From: Lacticaseibacillus casei DSM 20011 = JCM 1134 = ATCC 393
Lineage (GTDB): Bacteria > Bacillota > Bacilli > Lactobacillales > Lactobacillaceae
Length of the DNA: 64,000 bases
Direction: 5' to 3'
Assembly (NCBI RefSeq): GCF_000829055.1
Contig: NZ_AP012544.1
Coordinates: 124,001 to 188,000, forward strand
Of the stretch, positions 43,313 to 53,681 are shown piece by piece. Numbering within the stretch: the first letter of the stretch is position 1; each line of letters begins with the position of its first letter. A program made the translations under genes and the position numbers. The notes under the pieces are model-generated. The model saw only the letters and a list, made by a program, of their open reading frames with translations. It was not told the DNA's origin and ran no database searches.

Positions 43313-44173
43313 TTGGCACATTTAACCAAATTGACAGACACGTATACTTTAAACAATGGCGTTGAGATTCCGATTGTTGGCTTTGGCACTTGGCAGACAC
43401 CTGATGGAGAAGTTGCCAAGCACAGTGTGGAAACCGCATTGGCTGCCGGCTACCGGCATATCGACACAGCTGCTGCCTATGGTAACGAAGATAGTGTCGG
43501 TGCAGGCATCAAGGCATCCGGTGTTCCGCGCGATCGGATCTTTTTGACCACCAAACTGTGGAATGCCGATCATGGCTATGAAGCAACCAAAGCCGCCATC
43601 GATCGCTCATTGCAAAAGCTTGGTGTTGATTACGTCGATCTTTATTTGATTCACTGGCCAAATCCGATTCAATTCCGGAACAATTGGGAAGAGGCTAATG
43701 CCGGCTCGTGGAAAGCCATGGAAGAAGCCTATCAAGCAGGTAAGTTACGGGCGATTGGTGTGTCGAACTTCCGCGCCAAGCATTTGGACGCGTTACTCAA
43801 GACCGCTAACGTCAAGCCAATGGTCAATCAGATCTTCCTGAATCCAAGTGATTTGCAGCCGGAAGTCGTGGACTATAACAAGGCGCATGATATTTTGAGC
43901 GAAGCATATAGTCCACTGGGCACAGGCAAAATCTTCAAAGTCGAATCCCTTAAGAAGATTGCGGAACGTTACAACAAGAGCGTGGCGCAAGTGGTGCTTC
44001 GCTGGTCACTGCAACATGGCTTCCTACCGCTGCCAAAATCGGTGCACGACGACCGTATTAAAGAAAACGCCCAGCTGTTCGACTTTGAGCTGAGCCATCA
44101 CGACATGACGCTGATTGATGCATTACATGGCGAAGCGGGTCTGGCAACGGATCCGGATACTACTGATTTCTAG
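43313..44173 (+). CDS. Aldo/keto reductase
   Basis: 286 aa starting at a TTG (43313). AAAGGAG at 43297-43303 is directly adjacent to the ATG at 43304, too close, but 9 bases from the TTG. NADPH-dependent carbonyl reductase: catalytic Asp/Tyr in HIDTAAAYGNEDSVG, Lys in FLTTKLWNADHG, His in LYLIHWPNP; the cofactor-binding loop is PKSVHDDRIKENAQLFDF near the end. Substrate unknown. Monocistronic with a near-perfect terminator. Confidence 0.9.
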   Translation: MAHLTKLTDTYTLNNGVEIPIVGFGTWQTPDGEVAKHSVETALAAGYRHIDTAAAYGNEDSVGAGIKASGVPRDRIFLTTKLWNADHGYEATKAAIDRSLQKLGVDYVDLYLIHWPNPIQFRNNWEEANAGSWKAMEEAYQAGKLRAIGVSNFRAKHLDALLKTANVKPMVNQIFLNPSDLQPEVVDYNKAHDILSEAYSPLGTGKIFKVESLKKIAERYNKSVAQVVLRWSLQHGFLPLPKSVHDDRIKENAQLFDFELSHHDMTLIDALHGEAGLATDPDTTDF

Positions 44174-44212
44174 GAGCAAAATGACGATGCAGTCATCATT
44201 GTATGACTGAAC

Positions 44213-44243
44213 AAAACCCCCGCGGGAGACCGCGGGGGTTTTT
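44213..44243. terminator. Very strong bidirectional terminator
   Basis: AAAACCCCCGCGG / CCGCGGGGGTTTTT with a 4-base loop, between the aldo/keto reductase and iolR. Confidence 0.97.
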
Positions 44244-44260
44244 GTGTGCCGTGACGAAAT

Positions 44261-45064
44261 TTATGAAGGTGAGACGGCCTGCTGCGTTTTGGCATTGATG
44301 AGCTGAACATTGTTTTCAGTCAAAAAATCGCGATATTTTGCGTCAACATTGCCATAGGTGACAATCGCATCGATGTCTTGCAAAGCACCATAAGTGAGAA
44401 GCGAGACGCGGCCAAACTTGGACTGATCGATGAGCAGGATCTTGCGGTGCGCCTTTTTAAAGATCTCGGCTTTGATGAGATATTCGTTGTACTCCGAGTT
44501 GGATAAGCCGCGTGTCAGCGAAATCCCGGTTGCGGCCATGAACGCCTTGCCAATGTTAAACCGGCTGAAGATGTTCATATCATCAATACCGGTAAACGAC
44601 TGGGTCCGCCGATCAAAATTCATGCCAATGATGACGAGTTTGATGTTCGCAAGCGGTGCGGCTTGATTGATAATCTGCAGATTGTTGGTAACTAAAGTGA
44701 ACGGAAAATCTGTCGGTAAAAAACCGCCCATCTCAGCAGTCGTGGTCCCGGAGTCAATAAAAATCAAGTCTTCAGGTTCGATGAGTTGGGCCGCAGCGCG
44801 TCCGATCTGGTGTTTTTCGGTCGGTGCCGCTAATTGACGCTCACTGTAAACGGTGAGGGCGTTGCCTTTCGTGCTGGGAGTCGTGGTGTTATCCGTCACG
44901 CCACCATACACTTTTTTAACGGTGCCGGCAGCGATGAGGCTGGCCAGATCGCGACGAAGCGTGCTGGGAGCGATGTCAAACTTATCTTCGAGTTCTTTCA
45001 TGGAAGCCGTCTTGACGTCGCTGATATAAGCTTGCATGGCATCAATTCGTTCTTTTCTAAGCAT
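44261..45064 (-). CDS. iolR: DeoR-family transcriptional regulator of inositol catabolism (IolR)
   Basis: 267 aa from the ATG at 45064 (AAGAAGGTGAC upstream); upstream in-frame Met codons lack a site. N-terminal winged helix (MKELEDKFDIAPSTLRRDLA), then a sugar-phosphate-isomerase-like effector domain with LIFIDSGTTTAEMGG and KILLIDQSKFGR. Divergent from iolT across 452 bases, as in the L. casei BL23 iol cluster. Presumably represses or controls iolTABCD..K in response to a pathway intermediate; the ligand is not readable. Confidence 0.88.
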   Translation of the reverse strand: MLRKERIDAMQAYISDVKTASMKELEDKFDIAPSTLRRDLASLIAAGTVKKVYGGVTDNTTTPSTKGNALTVYSERQLAAPTEKHQIGRAAAQLIEPEDLIFIDSGTTTAEMGGFLPTDFPFTLVTNNLQIINQAAPLANIKLVIIGMNFDRRTQSFTGIDDMNIFSRFNIGKAFMAATGISLTRGLSNSEYNEYLIKAEIFKKAHRKILLIDQSKFGRVSLLTYGALQDIDAIVTYGNVDAKYRDFLTENNVQLINAKTQQAVSPS

Positions 45065-45098
45065 GGATGTCACCTTCTTCATTTCTATAAGCAATTTG

Positions 45099-45107
45099 AT
45101 TATAGCA
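45099..45107 (-). promoter_or_regulatory. Extended -10 promoter of iolR
   Basis: On the - strand TGCTATAAT (45107-45099), about 35 bases before the iolR start. Confidence 0.55.
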
Positions 45108-45327
45108 TTTAATGACAAACTTTTGAACAACTTTTGAGCAACTTATCAGCCAGATCATGATTAATTTCCAGATGAGCAATTGGTCAGGCCCCGGCTGCCC
45201 AAAAAATGTACTGATTTTCTCAAGAAAAATGGCAACATTCAAACATAAAACCTGCTTTGATCTATGCGCAAAACGGCGAAGATAACATGGGTTCCTTTGA
45301 CGGAGCAGCTAGTTGTTTGTCTTTATC

Positions 45328-45342
45328 ATACCATCATGGTAT
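45328..45342. promoter_or_regulatory. Perfect 15-bp palindrome, candidate IolR operator
   Basis: ATACCATCATGGTAT, a perfect inverted repeat about 75 bases before the iolT -35, in the middle of the iolR-iolT gap. A second looser dyad TGACC..GGTCA lies at about 45360-45385. No gene explains either. Confidence 0.45.
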
Positions 45343-45415
45343 AGGGAGATTCATCTTTTTGACCGGATTTGCAAATAATTGGTCATTTTATGAACAAATG
45401 TTGAATACTTTTTAG

Positions 45416-45444
45416 TTGATTTTGATCGGGTGTGCCTATATGAT
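45416..45444 (+). promoter_or_regulatory. Promoter of the iol operon
   Basis: TTGATT (45416-45421), 17-base spacer, TATGAT (45439-45444); start near 45451. Confidence 0.6.
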
Positions 45445-45460
45445 GGCAATGTGATCATAA

Positions 45461-45474
45461 AGTAAGCGCTTAAC
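45461..45474 (+). promoter_or_regulatory. cre site (CcpA) in the iolT leader
   Basis: AGTAAGCGCTTAAC, close to TGWAANCGNTNNCA, at about +11 to +24 of the transcript, a classical roadblock/repression position. Glucose repression of this operon through CcpA is known in L. casei. Confidence 0.65.
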
Positions 45475-45516
45475 TTTGTACAAAAAAACTTCAGAAAAGT
45501 TTGGAGGCTATGGAAA

Positions 45517-47004
45517 ATGCGCAAAGCAGGAATTGTTAACGACAAAGGCGAGGCTGCGCTTGCTCCGCAGACGACTGGCGGGATCAAGTCAGAGAAGTTG
45601 CCTAAGTCGGCACGGCGCCGGTTACGGATTATCTCCGTGATTGCGACATTTGGCGGCATGCTCTTCGGGTATGACACTGGGGTGATCAATGGTGCGTTAC
45701 CATTCATGACCAAGGCAGGAGAATTAAATATGTCGCCTTCGATGGAAGGCTTGGTAGCAAGTTCATTAACGTTGGGGGCCGCTTTTGGGGCAGTTTTGAC
45801 CGGCCGGATTTCCGATCGTAAAGGTCGGCACAAGGTGATTACCGCACTTGCGATGTTGTTTGTTGTCTCGACAATTGCGTCGGCCTTGTCACCAACGGCA
45901 CCGATATTAGCGTCAGTTCGATTCGTTTTGGGTCTGGCTGTCGGAGGTGCTTCGGTCATTGTTCCGACCTTCCTTGCCGAGGTTGCACCGTCAAATCTCC
46001 GTGGGCGGATTGTGACCCAGAATGAATTCATGATTGTTTCCGGCCAGTTATTGGCCTTTGTGTTTAATGCTATTTTAGGAACGACGTTGGGCCATATTCC
46101 CGGCATTTGGCGGTGGATGTTAGTGCTGGCCACGATTCCGGCGATTATTCTTTGGATCGGGATGAATTTTGTTCCTGAATCACCGCGGTGGTTGGCGGCC
46201 AATGGCAAACTGGATCAGGCTTTAACCGTTTTGCGAGAAATTCGGACAGAGGATCAGGCACGCGATGAAATGGAAAAGATCCAGATTTCCTTAAAATCCG
46301 CGCAGGAAGTTAAGAGCGCTTCGATTGCCGACTTGAAGATTGGCTGGATCAGACGGCTGGTTTTGATCGGTATTGGCTTAGGCATCATGCAACAGATTGT
46401 CGGGATTAACGTCATGATGTACTACGGAACGACAATTCTGCAGACCACCGGCTTTGGTCAGAACGCGGCCTTGATTGCCAATATTCTGAACGGTGTTACA
46501 TCGGTGGTCGCAACCATTGTGACGATGCATTTGATGAGTAAATTCAAACGGCGTCAAATGTTATTAACCGGGATTTCCGGTACCTTGTTTTCACTTGTCG
46601 GTATTACACTGACCAGCCACTTTCTGGCAGGCAGTCCAATGTTGCCTTATTTCACGATCTTGTTGACGATTATCTATCTGGCGTTCTTCCAAGGCGCATT
46701 AGGACCGCTGACATGGTTGCTGCTATCGGAAATTTATCCGGCGCGGATCCGTGGTTTGGGGATGGGATTTGCCACCTTCTTCCTCTGGATCAGCAACTTC
46801 TTCGTCGGTTATTTCTTCCCGGTTATGTTGGCAGGCATCGGTATGTCGAATACCTTCCTTGTCTTCGTGGGAGCCAACATCATTTCATTGATTTTCGCAT
46901 GGCGGTTTGCACCAGAAACAGCCGGTCGTTCGCTCGAAGAAATCGAATTGGACAACAAGTTTGACGACAAGTTCCCAGAAAAGAGCAAGATCAACAAAAA
47001 TTAA
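45517..47004 (+). CDS. iolT: myo-Inositol transporter, MFS sugar porter family (IolT)
   Basis: 495 aa, 12 predicted helices. Sugar-porter signatures: [20 protein letters not shown] after helix 1, [13 protein letters not shown] between helices 2 and 3, [27 protein letters not shown] near 205, and [12 protein letters not shown] at the C-terminus. GGAGGC precedes the ATG. First gene of the iol operon; context assigns myo-inositol as the substrate. Confidence 0.92.
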   Translation: MRKAGIVNDKGEAALAPQTTGGIKSEKLPKSARRRLRIISVIATFGGMLFGYDTGVINGALPFMTKAGELNMSPSMEGLVASSLTLGAAFGAVLTGRISDRKGRHKVITALAMLFVVSTIASALSPTAPILASVRFVLGLAVGGASVIVPTFLAEVAPSNLRGRIVTQNEFMIVSGQLLAFVFNAILGTTLGHIPGIWRWMLVLATIPAIILWIGMNFVPESPRWLAANGKLDQALTVLREIRTEDQARDEMEKIQISLKSAQEVKSASIADLKIGWIRRLVLIGIGLGIMQQIVGINVMMYYGTTILQTTGFGQNAALIANILNGVTSVVATIVTMHLMSKFKRRQMLLTGISGTLFSLVGITLTSHFLAGSPMLPYFTILLTIIYLAFFQGALGPLTWLLLSEIYPARIRGLGMGFATFFLWISNFFVGYFFPVMLAGIGMSNTFLVFVGANIISLIFAWRFAPETAGRSLEEIELDNKFDDKFPEKSKINKN

Positions 47005-47030
47005 GTTTCCAAAGTCAATTTATTTGAAAA

Positions 47031-47044
47031 TGTAAGCGCTTCAT
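47031..47044 (+). promoter_or_regulatory. Second cre-like site, between iolT and iolA
   Basis: TGTAAGCGCTTCAT in the 79-base iolT-iolA gap. It suggests additional CcpA control or an internal transcript; I see no convincing promoter beside it. Confidence 0.5.
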
Positions 47045-47083
47045 ATCATCCTTGAAAAAGAAGCACGAAAGGAGTCAGTTTCA

Positions 47084-48559
47084 ATGACAACGCAACAAGC
47101 AGTGAAGACACTCAAGAATTTTATCAATGGTAAGTGGGTAGACGCCAAAACCGAAACCTTCGAAGATGTTTACAATCCCGCAACCGGTGAAGTTTTAGCT
47201 CGGGTACCGCATTCAAGTAGCGAAGATGTTGCCGATGCGGTTGCCGCAGCAAGCGCCGCGTTTAAGACCTGGCAGCGGGTATCGATTCCTAAGCGGGCCA
47301 AAATTCTATTCAAATACCAGCAGTTATTAGTCGAACACCAGGAAGAATTAGGGCGGATCGTGACTGAAGAAAACGGCAAGAGCCTCAGTGAAGCAGTTGC
47401 CGAGGTCGGCCGTGGTATTGAAAATGTCGAATTTGCAGCTGGCGTTCCAACCTTGATGATGGGGGATTCGCTAACAACGGTGGCTACCGATGTTGAGGCG
47501 ACCAATTACCGTTATCCGGTTGGCGTTGTTGGTGGCATTACCCCCTTTAACTTTCCGATGATGGTGCCATGTTGGATGTTTCCGATGGCAGTGGCAACCG
47601 GCAATACGTTTGTGCTGAAGCCATCCGAGAAAACGCCGCTGACAAGCCAGCGACTGGTGGAACTGTTCCAGGAAGCAAGTTTGCCTGATGGGGTGCTGAA
47701 TATCGTTAATGGGTCAGTGGATGTTGTGAATGGTCTTTTGGATCATCCGGATGTTAAAGCGATTAGTTTTGTGGGTTCCGAGCGGGTCGGCGAATATGTG
47801 TACAAGCGCGGCAGTGAACACTTGAAGCGGGTTCAGGCCTTAACCGGGGCAAAGAATCATACCATCGTTTTGGCGGATGCAGACCTTGATGCAGCTGTGA
47901 AAGGCATTATTAGTTCGTCATTCGGATCAGCCGGTGAACGCTGCATGGCAACTTCTGTTTTGGTATTGCAAGAAAGCATTGCCGACAAATTCATGACGAA
48001 ATTTACGCAGGCAGCTAAGGATATCAAGATTGGCAACGGATTGGACAAAGGAGTCTTCTTGGGACCGGTTATCCGCAAAGAAAATCAGGAACGGACTTTG
48101 AACTATATCAAAACCGGGGTCAAAGAAGGCGCCAAACTGGTTTTGGATGGTTCGGAAGAAGCCAAGGAACACGATGGTTACTTCGTTGGACCGACCATTT
48201 TTGAAGACGTCAAGACCGACATGACCATCTGGCACGATGAAATGTTTGCGCCGGTGCTTTCAGTGATGCGAGCAAAGGACTTGCCAGAAGCCGTTGCCAT
48301 TGCCAATAGTTCCGAGTTAGCCAATGGGGCTTGCCTCTTTACGGACTCAGCCGCATCCATTCGTTACTTCAGGGAAAACATCGACGCCGGCATGTTAGGC
48401 ATTAACCTCGGCGTTCCGGCACCGATCGCGGTCTTCCCGTTTTCCGGGTGGAAGCATTCGTTCTTCGGCACACTGCATGCCAATGGCAAAGACAGCGTGG
48501 ACTTCTATACGCACAAGAAAGTTGTGACGGCACGATATGATCAAAGCCGGTTCAAGTAA
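47084..48559 (+). CDS. iolA: Methylmalonate-/malonate-semialdehyde dehydrogenase (IolA)
   Basis: 491 aa. CoA-acylating aldehyde dehydrogenase converting malonate semialdehyde to acetyl-CoA, the last step of inositol breakdown. Catalytic Cys287 in [18 protein letters not shown]-binding [20 protein letters not shown] near 150 and [13 protein letters not shown] near 230. Unlike general ALDHs it has [21 protein letters not shown] where a catalytic Glu is usually found, a mark of this subfamily. AAAGGAG precedes the ATG. Confidence 0.93.
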   Translation: MTTQQAVKTLKNFINGKWVDAKTETFEDVYNPATGEVLARVPHSSSEDVADAVAAASAAFKTWQRVSIPKRAKILFKYQQLLVEHQEELGRIVTEENGKSLSEAVAEVGRGIENVEFAAGVPTLMMGDSLTTVATDVEATNYRYPVGVVGGITPFNFPMMVPCWMFPMAVATGNTFVLKPSEKTPLTSQRLVELFQEASLPDGVLNIVNGSVDVVNGLLDHPDVKAISFVGSERVGEYVYKRGSEHLKRVQALTGAKNHTIVLADADLDAAVKGIISSSFGSAGERCMATSVLVLQESIADKFMTKFTQAAKDIKIGNGLDKGVFLGPVIRKENQERTLNYIKTGVKEGAKLVLDGSEEAKEHDGYFVGPTIFEDVKTDMTIWHDEMFAPVLSVMRAKDLPEAVAIANSSELANGACLFTDSAASIRYFRENIDAGMLGINLGVPAPIAVFPFSGWKHSFFGTLHANGKDSVDFYTHKKVVTARYDQSRFK

Positions 48560-48591
48560 AGTTCTGCAGCTTTGAAAAGAGGAGGGTCACG

Positions 48592-49407
48592 ATGAGCTTA
48601 CTGTATCAAAAGCAAAATCAGGAAATTCGGCCAGGCGTGCATTTGATTCAGGATGTCAATGCAAGTAATTCGCCAATGAAATATACGGCAGTCAAGGTTT
48701 TGGCGCTTGATGCGAACGCTTCATATGACGAAACTTTGGGAGATTTTGAGGCCGGCATTGTTGTTTTGGCCGGAAAAGTGACGGTAACCGCCGACCAACA
48801 GCGATTTGAAGGTATTGGTCAGCAACAGTCGGTTTTTGACAAAATTCCGACTGACAGCGTTTATGTCGGCACCGGGTTGCCATTCAGTGTCACCGCACAA
48901 ACAGTAGCCAAGATTTTGATCGCTTATTCGCCAACCACAACGTCCTTCCCGGTTCGTTTGCTTAAAGGCGATATTCATCAAATCAAGCATCGCGGCAAGT
49001 ATCAGAATAAACGACTGGTGCAAAACATTTTGCCAGACGACCTGCCGTTTGCGGATAAGTTGCTGCTGGTGGAGGTTTATACGGATTCGGGCAACTGGTC
49101 AAGTTACCCGCCGCATCGCCATGATCATGACAACCTGCCGACGGAATCGTTACTGGAAGAAATCTATTATCACGAAATGCAACCAAAGCAGGGATTTGTT
49201 TTTCAGCGTGTCTATACAGACGATCACTCGCTTGATGAAACCATGACCGTTCAAAACCAAGACGTTGTGATTGTTCCTAAAGGCTATCATCCCGTTGGCG
49301 TTCCAGACGGGTATGACAGCTACTACCTCAACATTATGGCAGGACTGACCCGGGTTTGGCATTTTCACAATGCCCCAGAGCATGCGTGGATTATTGATCG
49401 AAAGTAG
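48592..49407 (+). CDS. iolB: 5-deoxy-glucuronate isomerase (IolB)
   Basis: 271 aa. Isomerises 5-deoxyglucuronate to 5-dehydro-2-deoxygluconate, upstream of IolC. Bicupin: the metal-binding His cluster is YPPHRHDHDNLPTESLLEEI in the C-terminal cupin, with YYLNIMAG near the end. GAGGAGGG precedes the ATG; 34 bases separate it from iolC. Confidence 0.93.
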   Translation: MSLLYQKQNQEIRPGVHLIQDVNASNSPMKYTAVKVLALDANASYDETLGDFEAGIVVLAGKVTVTADQQRFEGIGQQQSVFDKIPTDSVYVGTGLPFSVTAQTVAKILIAYSPTTTSFPVRLLKGDIHQIKHRGKYQNKRLVQNILPDDLPFADKLLLVEVYTDSGNWSSYPPHRHDHDNLPTESLLEEIYYHEMQPKQGFVFQRVYTDDHSLDETMTVQNQDVVIVPKGYHPVGVPDGYDSYYLNIMAGLTRVWHFHNAPEHAWIIDRK

Positions 49408-49441
49408 AAAAGGTTGATGCGCAAGGGAGGAAACATTTTAG

Positions 49442-49744
49442 ATGTCTAAAAAATTTGATTTGATTGCCATTGGCCGAGCAGCCGTCGATTTAAATGCGGT
49501 TGAATATAATCGGCCGTTAGAAGAAACCAAGACCTTCGCGAAGTTTGTTGGCGGCTCGCCGGCCAATATTGCGATCGGTTCCGCCAAACTAGGCCAAAAA
49601 GTCGGCTTTATTGGCAAGGTGTCAGATGATCAACTGGGACATTATGTGACCCAGTACATGGCCGAAGTGGGCATTGATACCTCACAAATGGTTAAGGATG
49701 ATGCCGGCCATAAAATCGGACTGACTTTTACCGAAATTATTAGT
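49442..49744 (+). pseudogene. iolC: iolC, 5' fragment (5-dehydro-2-deoxygluconokinase), cut by IS30
   Basis: First 101 codons of a PfkB-family kinase (IAIGRAAVDLNAVEYNRPLE, FVGGSPANIAIGSAKLGQKV). The reading frame runs into the IS at 49745 and stops after 21 non-native codons. The last 13 bases (CGAAATTATTAGT) are the target duplication and recur at 51006. Joining 1-303 of this piece to 51019-51690 gives an open 324-codon gene, so the coding sequence was intact before insertion. GGGAGGA precedes the ATG. Confidence 0.93.
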
Positions 49745-51005
49745 CGTAAATTGCAAGAACAAGTTAGCCAGTCGTTGAGGACAATCCCAGAACAGGCCGT
49801 TATCAAATAGAAGTTGTGGCGCTAGAGAGACTACTGGGCCATGCGGCGAACGCGCCGAGCTTCGGCCTCAAAGTTTTGCTGGGGTGTGCAGTAGCCCTGT
49901 TGTTTGCGAGGCAACTGATTCAAGCGGTCTTGCGTGGCCTGCACTTGACTAGGGCTAATGTCATCTAGGGACATGCCCTTAGGGAAGTCCTGGCGGATCA
50001 TCCGGTTATGTGCCTCGTTGGTGCCACGGTCGCAGGACGTGTAAGGATGGGCGTAGAAGATCTCAGTTTCCGTCCCAGCAAAAGCAGTATTTAAGGCGGT
50101 GAACTCGGGTCCGTTGTCGGCTGTGATGGTCTTGATGCAAGCTCCCCATTCGCGCTTGATTCCACGCAATGCATAGCTCACAGAGTCTGCATCTCGTCCT
50201 TCGATCAAGCGGAGAAGTTGGCAACGGGTCTTGCGCTCAATCAGAGTCAAGATGACGCTCTCCTTGCCATTGCGTTTACCGACAATGGTATCCATCTCCC
50301 AGTGACCGAACTGCCTGCGTCGTTCAACGACCTTAGGCCGTTCCTCGATACTGCGGCCAGCCAGGCGCTTAGCCTTGGTGTGGTGCTGGTGAGAGGTCTT
50401 CCGCTTAGTCTTCTCCAACAGGTCGATATTTCGAATCTCTAGGCGTTGGTCGTCAATGTACTGGTACAAAGTCGAGGCACAAACAAGCTCTTCAGGAGTA
50501 AACAGCTTGTGTCGCTTGGCATAGCCGATTGAAGCATCCGGCGACCATTTGTCCTGCTTAGCTCGCTGTACGTACCAGGCTAAGAAGACCTGTACGCTGG
50601 CGAACTTGTCAGGACGATGACAGCTCAAGCGTGCAGTCTCGTAACGTGCCTGAGCAGCCTCTGGCAGGTATTGTCGATGGTAGACGCGCTTGCCATTACT
50701 CTTCTTGACCTGATCTACTGTACCTCGCTTGATTTCATTATTAATGGTCTGCGGGCAGACGCCAATTTCAGCAGCAATCCAACGATTGGACTTCCCAGCT
50801 TGGCGGAATCCGGCCACTTTTCCGCGCTCGAGTGATGTTAAGTGCTGACCTTTTTGGCGGTGTGTGCTATCCTGTTTCTGCATCAAGACAATATCCTCTT
50901 CCATTGTTTGTGTAGGAACTTCAATGATACAGGATATCTGTTCTTGATGTTTTTTATTGTCCAAAAAATTTTGAGACAGTGGCTAACTTGATTCTAAAAT
51001 GCGCG
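49745..51005 (-). mobile_element. IS30-family insertion sequence, copy 2 (1261 bp), inside iolC
   Basis: Same ends and length as copy 1 (19491-20751). 13-bp target duplication CGAAATTATTAGT at 49732-49744 and 51006-51018. The transposase points against iolC transcription. Any read-through of the iol mRNA has to cross it, so it is also likely polar on iolD-iolK unless an outward promoter exists. Confidence 0.96.
49831..50964 (-). CDS. IS30-family transposase (copy 2)
   Basis: 377 aa with the same protein sequence as the copy at 19577. DDE core GHWEMDTIVG / TADNGPEFTALN / TNEAHNRMIRQ intact. The codon difference from copy 1 that I saw is silent (TGT versus TGC for a Cys). A functional transposase in both copies means further jumps, or precise excision from iolC, are possible. 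Confidence 0.95.
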   Translation of the reverse strand: MDNKKHQEQISCIIEVPTQTMEEDIVLMQKQDSTHRQKGQHLTSLERGKVAGFRQAGKSNRWIAAEIGVCPQTINNEIKRGTVDQVKKSNGKRVYHRQYLPEAAQARYETARLSCHRPDKFASVQVFLAWYVQRAKQDKWSPDASIGYAKRHKLFTPEELVCASTLYQYIDDQRLEIRNIDLLEKTKRKTSHQHHTKAKRLAGRSIEERPKVVERRRQFGHWEMDTIVGKRNGKESVILTLIERKTRCQLLRLIEGRDADSVSYALRGIKREWGACIKTITADNGPEFTALNTAFAGTETEIFYAHPYTSCDRGTNEAHNRMIRQDFPKGMSLDDISPSQVQATQDRLNQLPRKQQGYCTPQQNFEAEARRVRRMAQ

Positions 51006-51018
51006 CGAAATTATTAGT

Positions 51019-51690
51019 CCTGAAGAAAGTGACATTTTGATGTACCGTAATGAAGCTGCTGACTTATATTTAGCGGCCGATGAGGTTTCAAAAGACTACT
51101 TGGCCCAAGCACAAATGCTCGTCATCTCAGGAACCGGATTAGCGCAGAGCCCGTCACGCGAAGCAATTCTAAAAGCACTTTTGCTGGCGAAGGAGCTTGG
51201 TGTCGAGGTTATTTTCGAACTGGATTATCGACCATACACTTGGCAAAATGCCGAGGAAACCAGCCTGTATTACCAACTTGTTGCCCAAAAAGCTGACGTC
51301 ATCATCGGCACCCGCGATGAATTCGATGTTTTGGAAAATCATCAAGGCAATACCGATGAGCAAACCATCGCAACCTTATTCCAATACGATGCCAATCTGA
51401 TCGTCATCAAGAGTGGGGTTCAGGGTTCGAATGCTTATACCAAAGCAGGCGACAAGTATCATTTTGGCGTTTTCAAAACGAAGGTGCTAAAGAGCTTTGG
51501 CGCAGGTGATTCTTTTGCAGCCGGATTCTTGTATGCGTACAGCCATCATCTGGGGATTGAAACGGCCTTGAAGTATGGGAGTGCTGCGGCATCGATCGTC
51601 ATTAGCCAGTTAAGTTCCTCGGAAGCGATGCCGAACTTGGCGCAGCTGACCGAGTTTATTCAAAAGGCTGAGACGCAGGGGGTGCATTAA
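51019..51690 (+). pseudogene. iolC: iolC, 3' fragment
   Basis: Remaining 223 codons of the PfkB-family kinase, in frame with the 5' part after the target duplication. It contains the catalytic SFGAGDSFAAGFLYAYSHH (GAGD anion hole and base) and the adenine-binding region, so neither fragment alone can be active: the substrate lid and N-terminal strands are in the 5' piece. Internal starts (near 51037) have no ribosome binding site. iolD starts one base after the stop. Confidence 0.9.
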
Positions 51691-51691
51691 G

Positions 51692-53654
51692 ATGAGCGCA
51701 ATGGAGTTGGAGCCGCAAACAAAAGCGTCGCAACGGTCCGCACCTGACACTGTCCGGCTGACGACCGCACAGGCGTTGGTTCGTTTTTTAAATCAACAAT
51801 ATATTGACGTGGATGGAGAAGTGACACCTTTTGTCGAAGGCATTTTCGCCATTTTCGGACATGGCAATGTGCTGGGGCTAGGAGAAGCCTTACAGGAAGA
51901 TCCTGGTCATTTGAAGGTCTATCAAGGACACAACGAACAAGGCATGGCCAGCACGGCGATTGCTTATAGCCGTCAGCTGTATCGCCATAAGATTTTTGCG
52001 GTGACGGCTTCGGCAGGCCCGGGATCGGCAAACTTTGTTACGGCGGCCGGCAATGCTTACGTCAACAACATTCCGATTCTATTTTTGCCAGCTGACACGT
52101 TTGCGACGCGCCAGCCGGATCCGGTTTTGCAGCAGATTGAAGTGGATGGCAGCGCAACGACGACCACTAATGACGCGCTGAAGCCGGTATCCAAGTATTG
52201 GGATCGGGTTGAGCGGCCGGAGCAATTGATGAGTGCCTTGCTTAAAGCGTTTGAAGTGCTAACCAATCCGGCTATGGCAGGGCCGGTAACCATTGCCTTG
52301 CCACAAGATACCGAAGCGCAGGCGTTTGATTATCCGCGCAGTTTCTTCAAGAAGCGCGTCCATGTCGTGAAACGCATTCAGCCAAGTGCAGCCGAATTGG
52401 CGGAAGCAACCCGGCTGATCAAGGCCAGCAGCTATCCGGTTTTGATTGTTGGCGGCGGCGCGAAGTTTAGCGAAGCCGGACCGGCAATCGAGGCGTTTTC
52501 GGATCAATTGAAAATTCCGATTGTTGAAACGCCGACAGGCAAATCTACTATCTCTTCTGCTTTTGCGAATAACATGGGTGGCACCGGCGTTCTGGGGACA
52601 GCCGCTGCCAATGATGTGATTGCCAAAGCTGATCTGATTATTGGCGCGGGTACGCGGTATACGGACTTTACAACGGCATCCAAGACCGCCATTGATCCGG
52701 AGAGGACCCACATTATCAATATTAATCTGAATCGCATGCAGTCCTATAAGTTTGATGGATTCCCAGTGGTTGCCGATGTGCGCGATACCATAACGCAACT
52801 GACAAACGCGCTGTCTGGATACGAAAGCGGATTTACCGACTTAGCTGACACCAAGGCGGCTTGGCAAAAAGAACGGAACCGCTTGGCACACACGAATTAT
52901 GATGCGCCGGACTTTATGCCTGAAGTTAAAAACCAGTTTAGCCCCGAAACCTTGGCAGAGTACGCGGCAAAACTGAAAACCCACTTTACGCAAACCGAGG
53001 CAGTCATTGCAGTCAACGACACGATTGCTCCAGACAGCATCATGGTCGCAGCAGCCGGTTCACTGCCGGGGGATGTTCAACGTATCTGGGATCCGGTCGA
53101 ACCAAACACTTATCACATGGAATATGGGTATTCCATGATGGGGTATGAGGTTCCAGCAGCCTTGGGCGTCAAGTTGGCGGAGCCGAATAAAGAAAGTTAT
53201 GCCTTGGTTGGGGATGGCAGCTTTATCATGTTGCATTCGGAACTCGTCACAGCCCTACAGTATCACAAGAAAATCAATATTTTGGTCTTTGATAATTCCG
53301 GATTTGCGTCGATCAATAATTTACAAATGGCGCAAGGCAGCAATAGTTACCTGACTGAATTCCGAACAGCCGATCACGATATTTTGACCATTGATTTTGC
53401 CCAAAATCGCTGAAGGATACGGGGCGAAAACCTACCACGCTAATGATCGGGAAAGCCTGATCGCCGCTTTGGAAGACGCTAAAAAACAAACCGTTTCAAC
53501 GTTAATTGACATCAAGGTGCTGCCGAAAACAATGACGCAAGGTTACGGTCAAAGCTGGTGGCGCGTCGGGGTGTCTGAAGTTTCCGACAATCCGAAAGTC
53601 CAAAAGGCATATCGAGCCATTCAAGAAGGTATTGATCAGGCGTTTAAATACTAG
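51692..53654 (+). pseudogene. iolD: iolD, frameshifted (3D-trihydroxycyclohexane-1,2-dione acylhydrolase)
   Basis: ThDP-dependent ring-opening enzyme of the pathway, normally ~640-650 aa. The frame from 51692 stops after 573 codons at 53413; the remaining ~80 codons continue in the +1 frame ([17 protein letters not shown]) to 53654. Removing one C from the CCC at 53400-53402 (GCCCAAAATC to GCCAAAATC) restores one 653-codon frame with [10 protein letters not shown], as in homologues. The ThDP motif GDGSFIMLHSELVTALQYHK lies before the break, but the C-terminal domain is lost. A sequencing indel is possible; if real, it is a second lesion after iolC. Confidence 0.88.
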
Positions 53655-53681
53655 GAGAAAACAGCAAAAGGAGCGATCAAC

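Noticed and set aside
51037..51690. iolC 3' fragment as an independent functional gene
   Set aside because: No ribosome binding site at internal starts, and the kinase would lack its N-terminal substrate-binding half.
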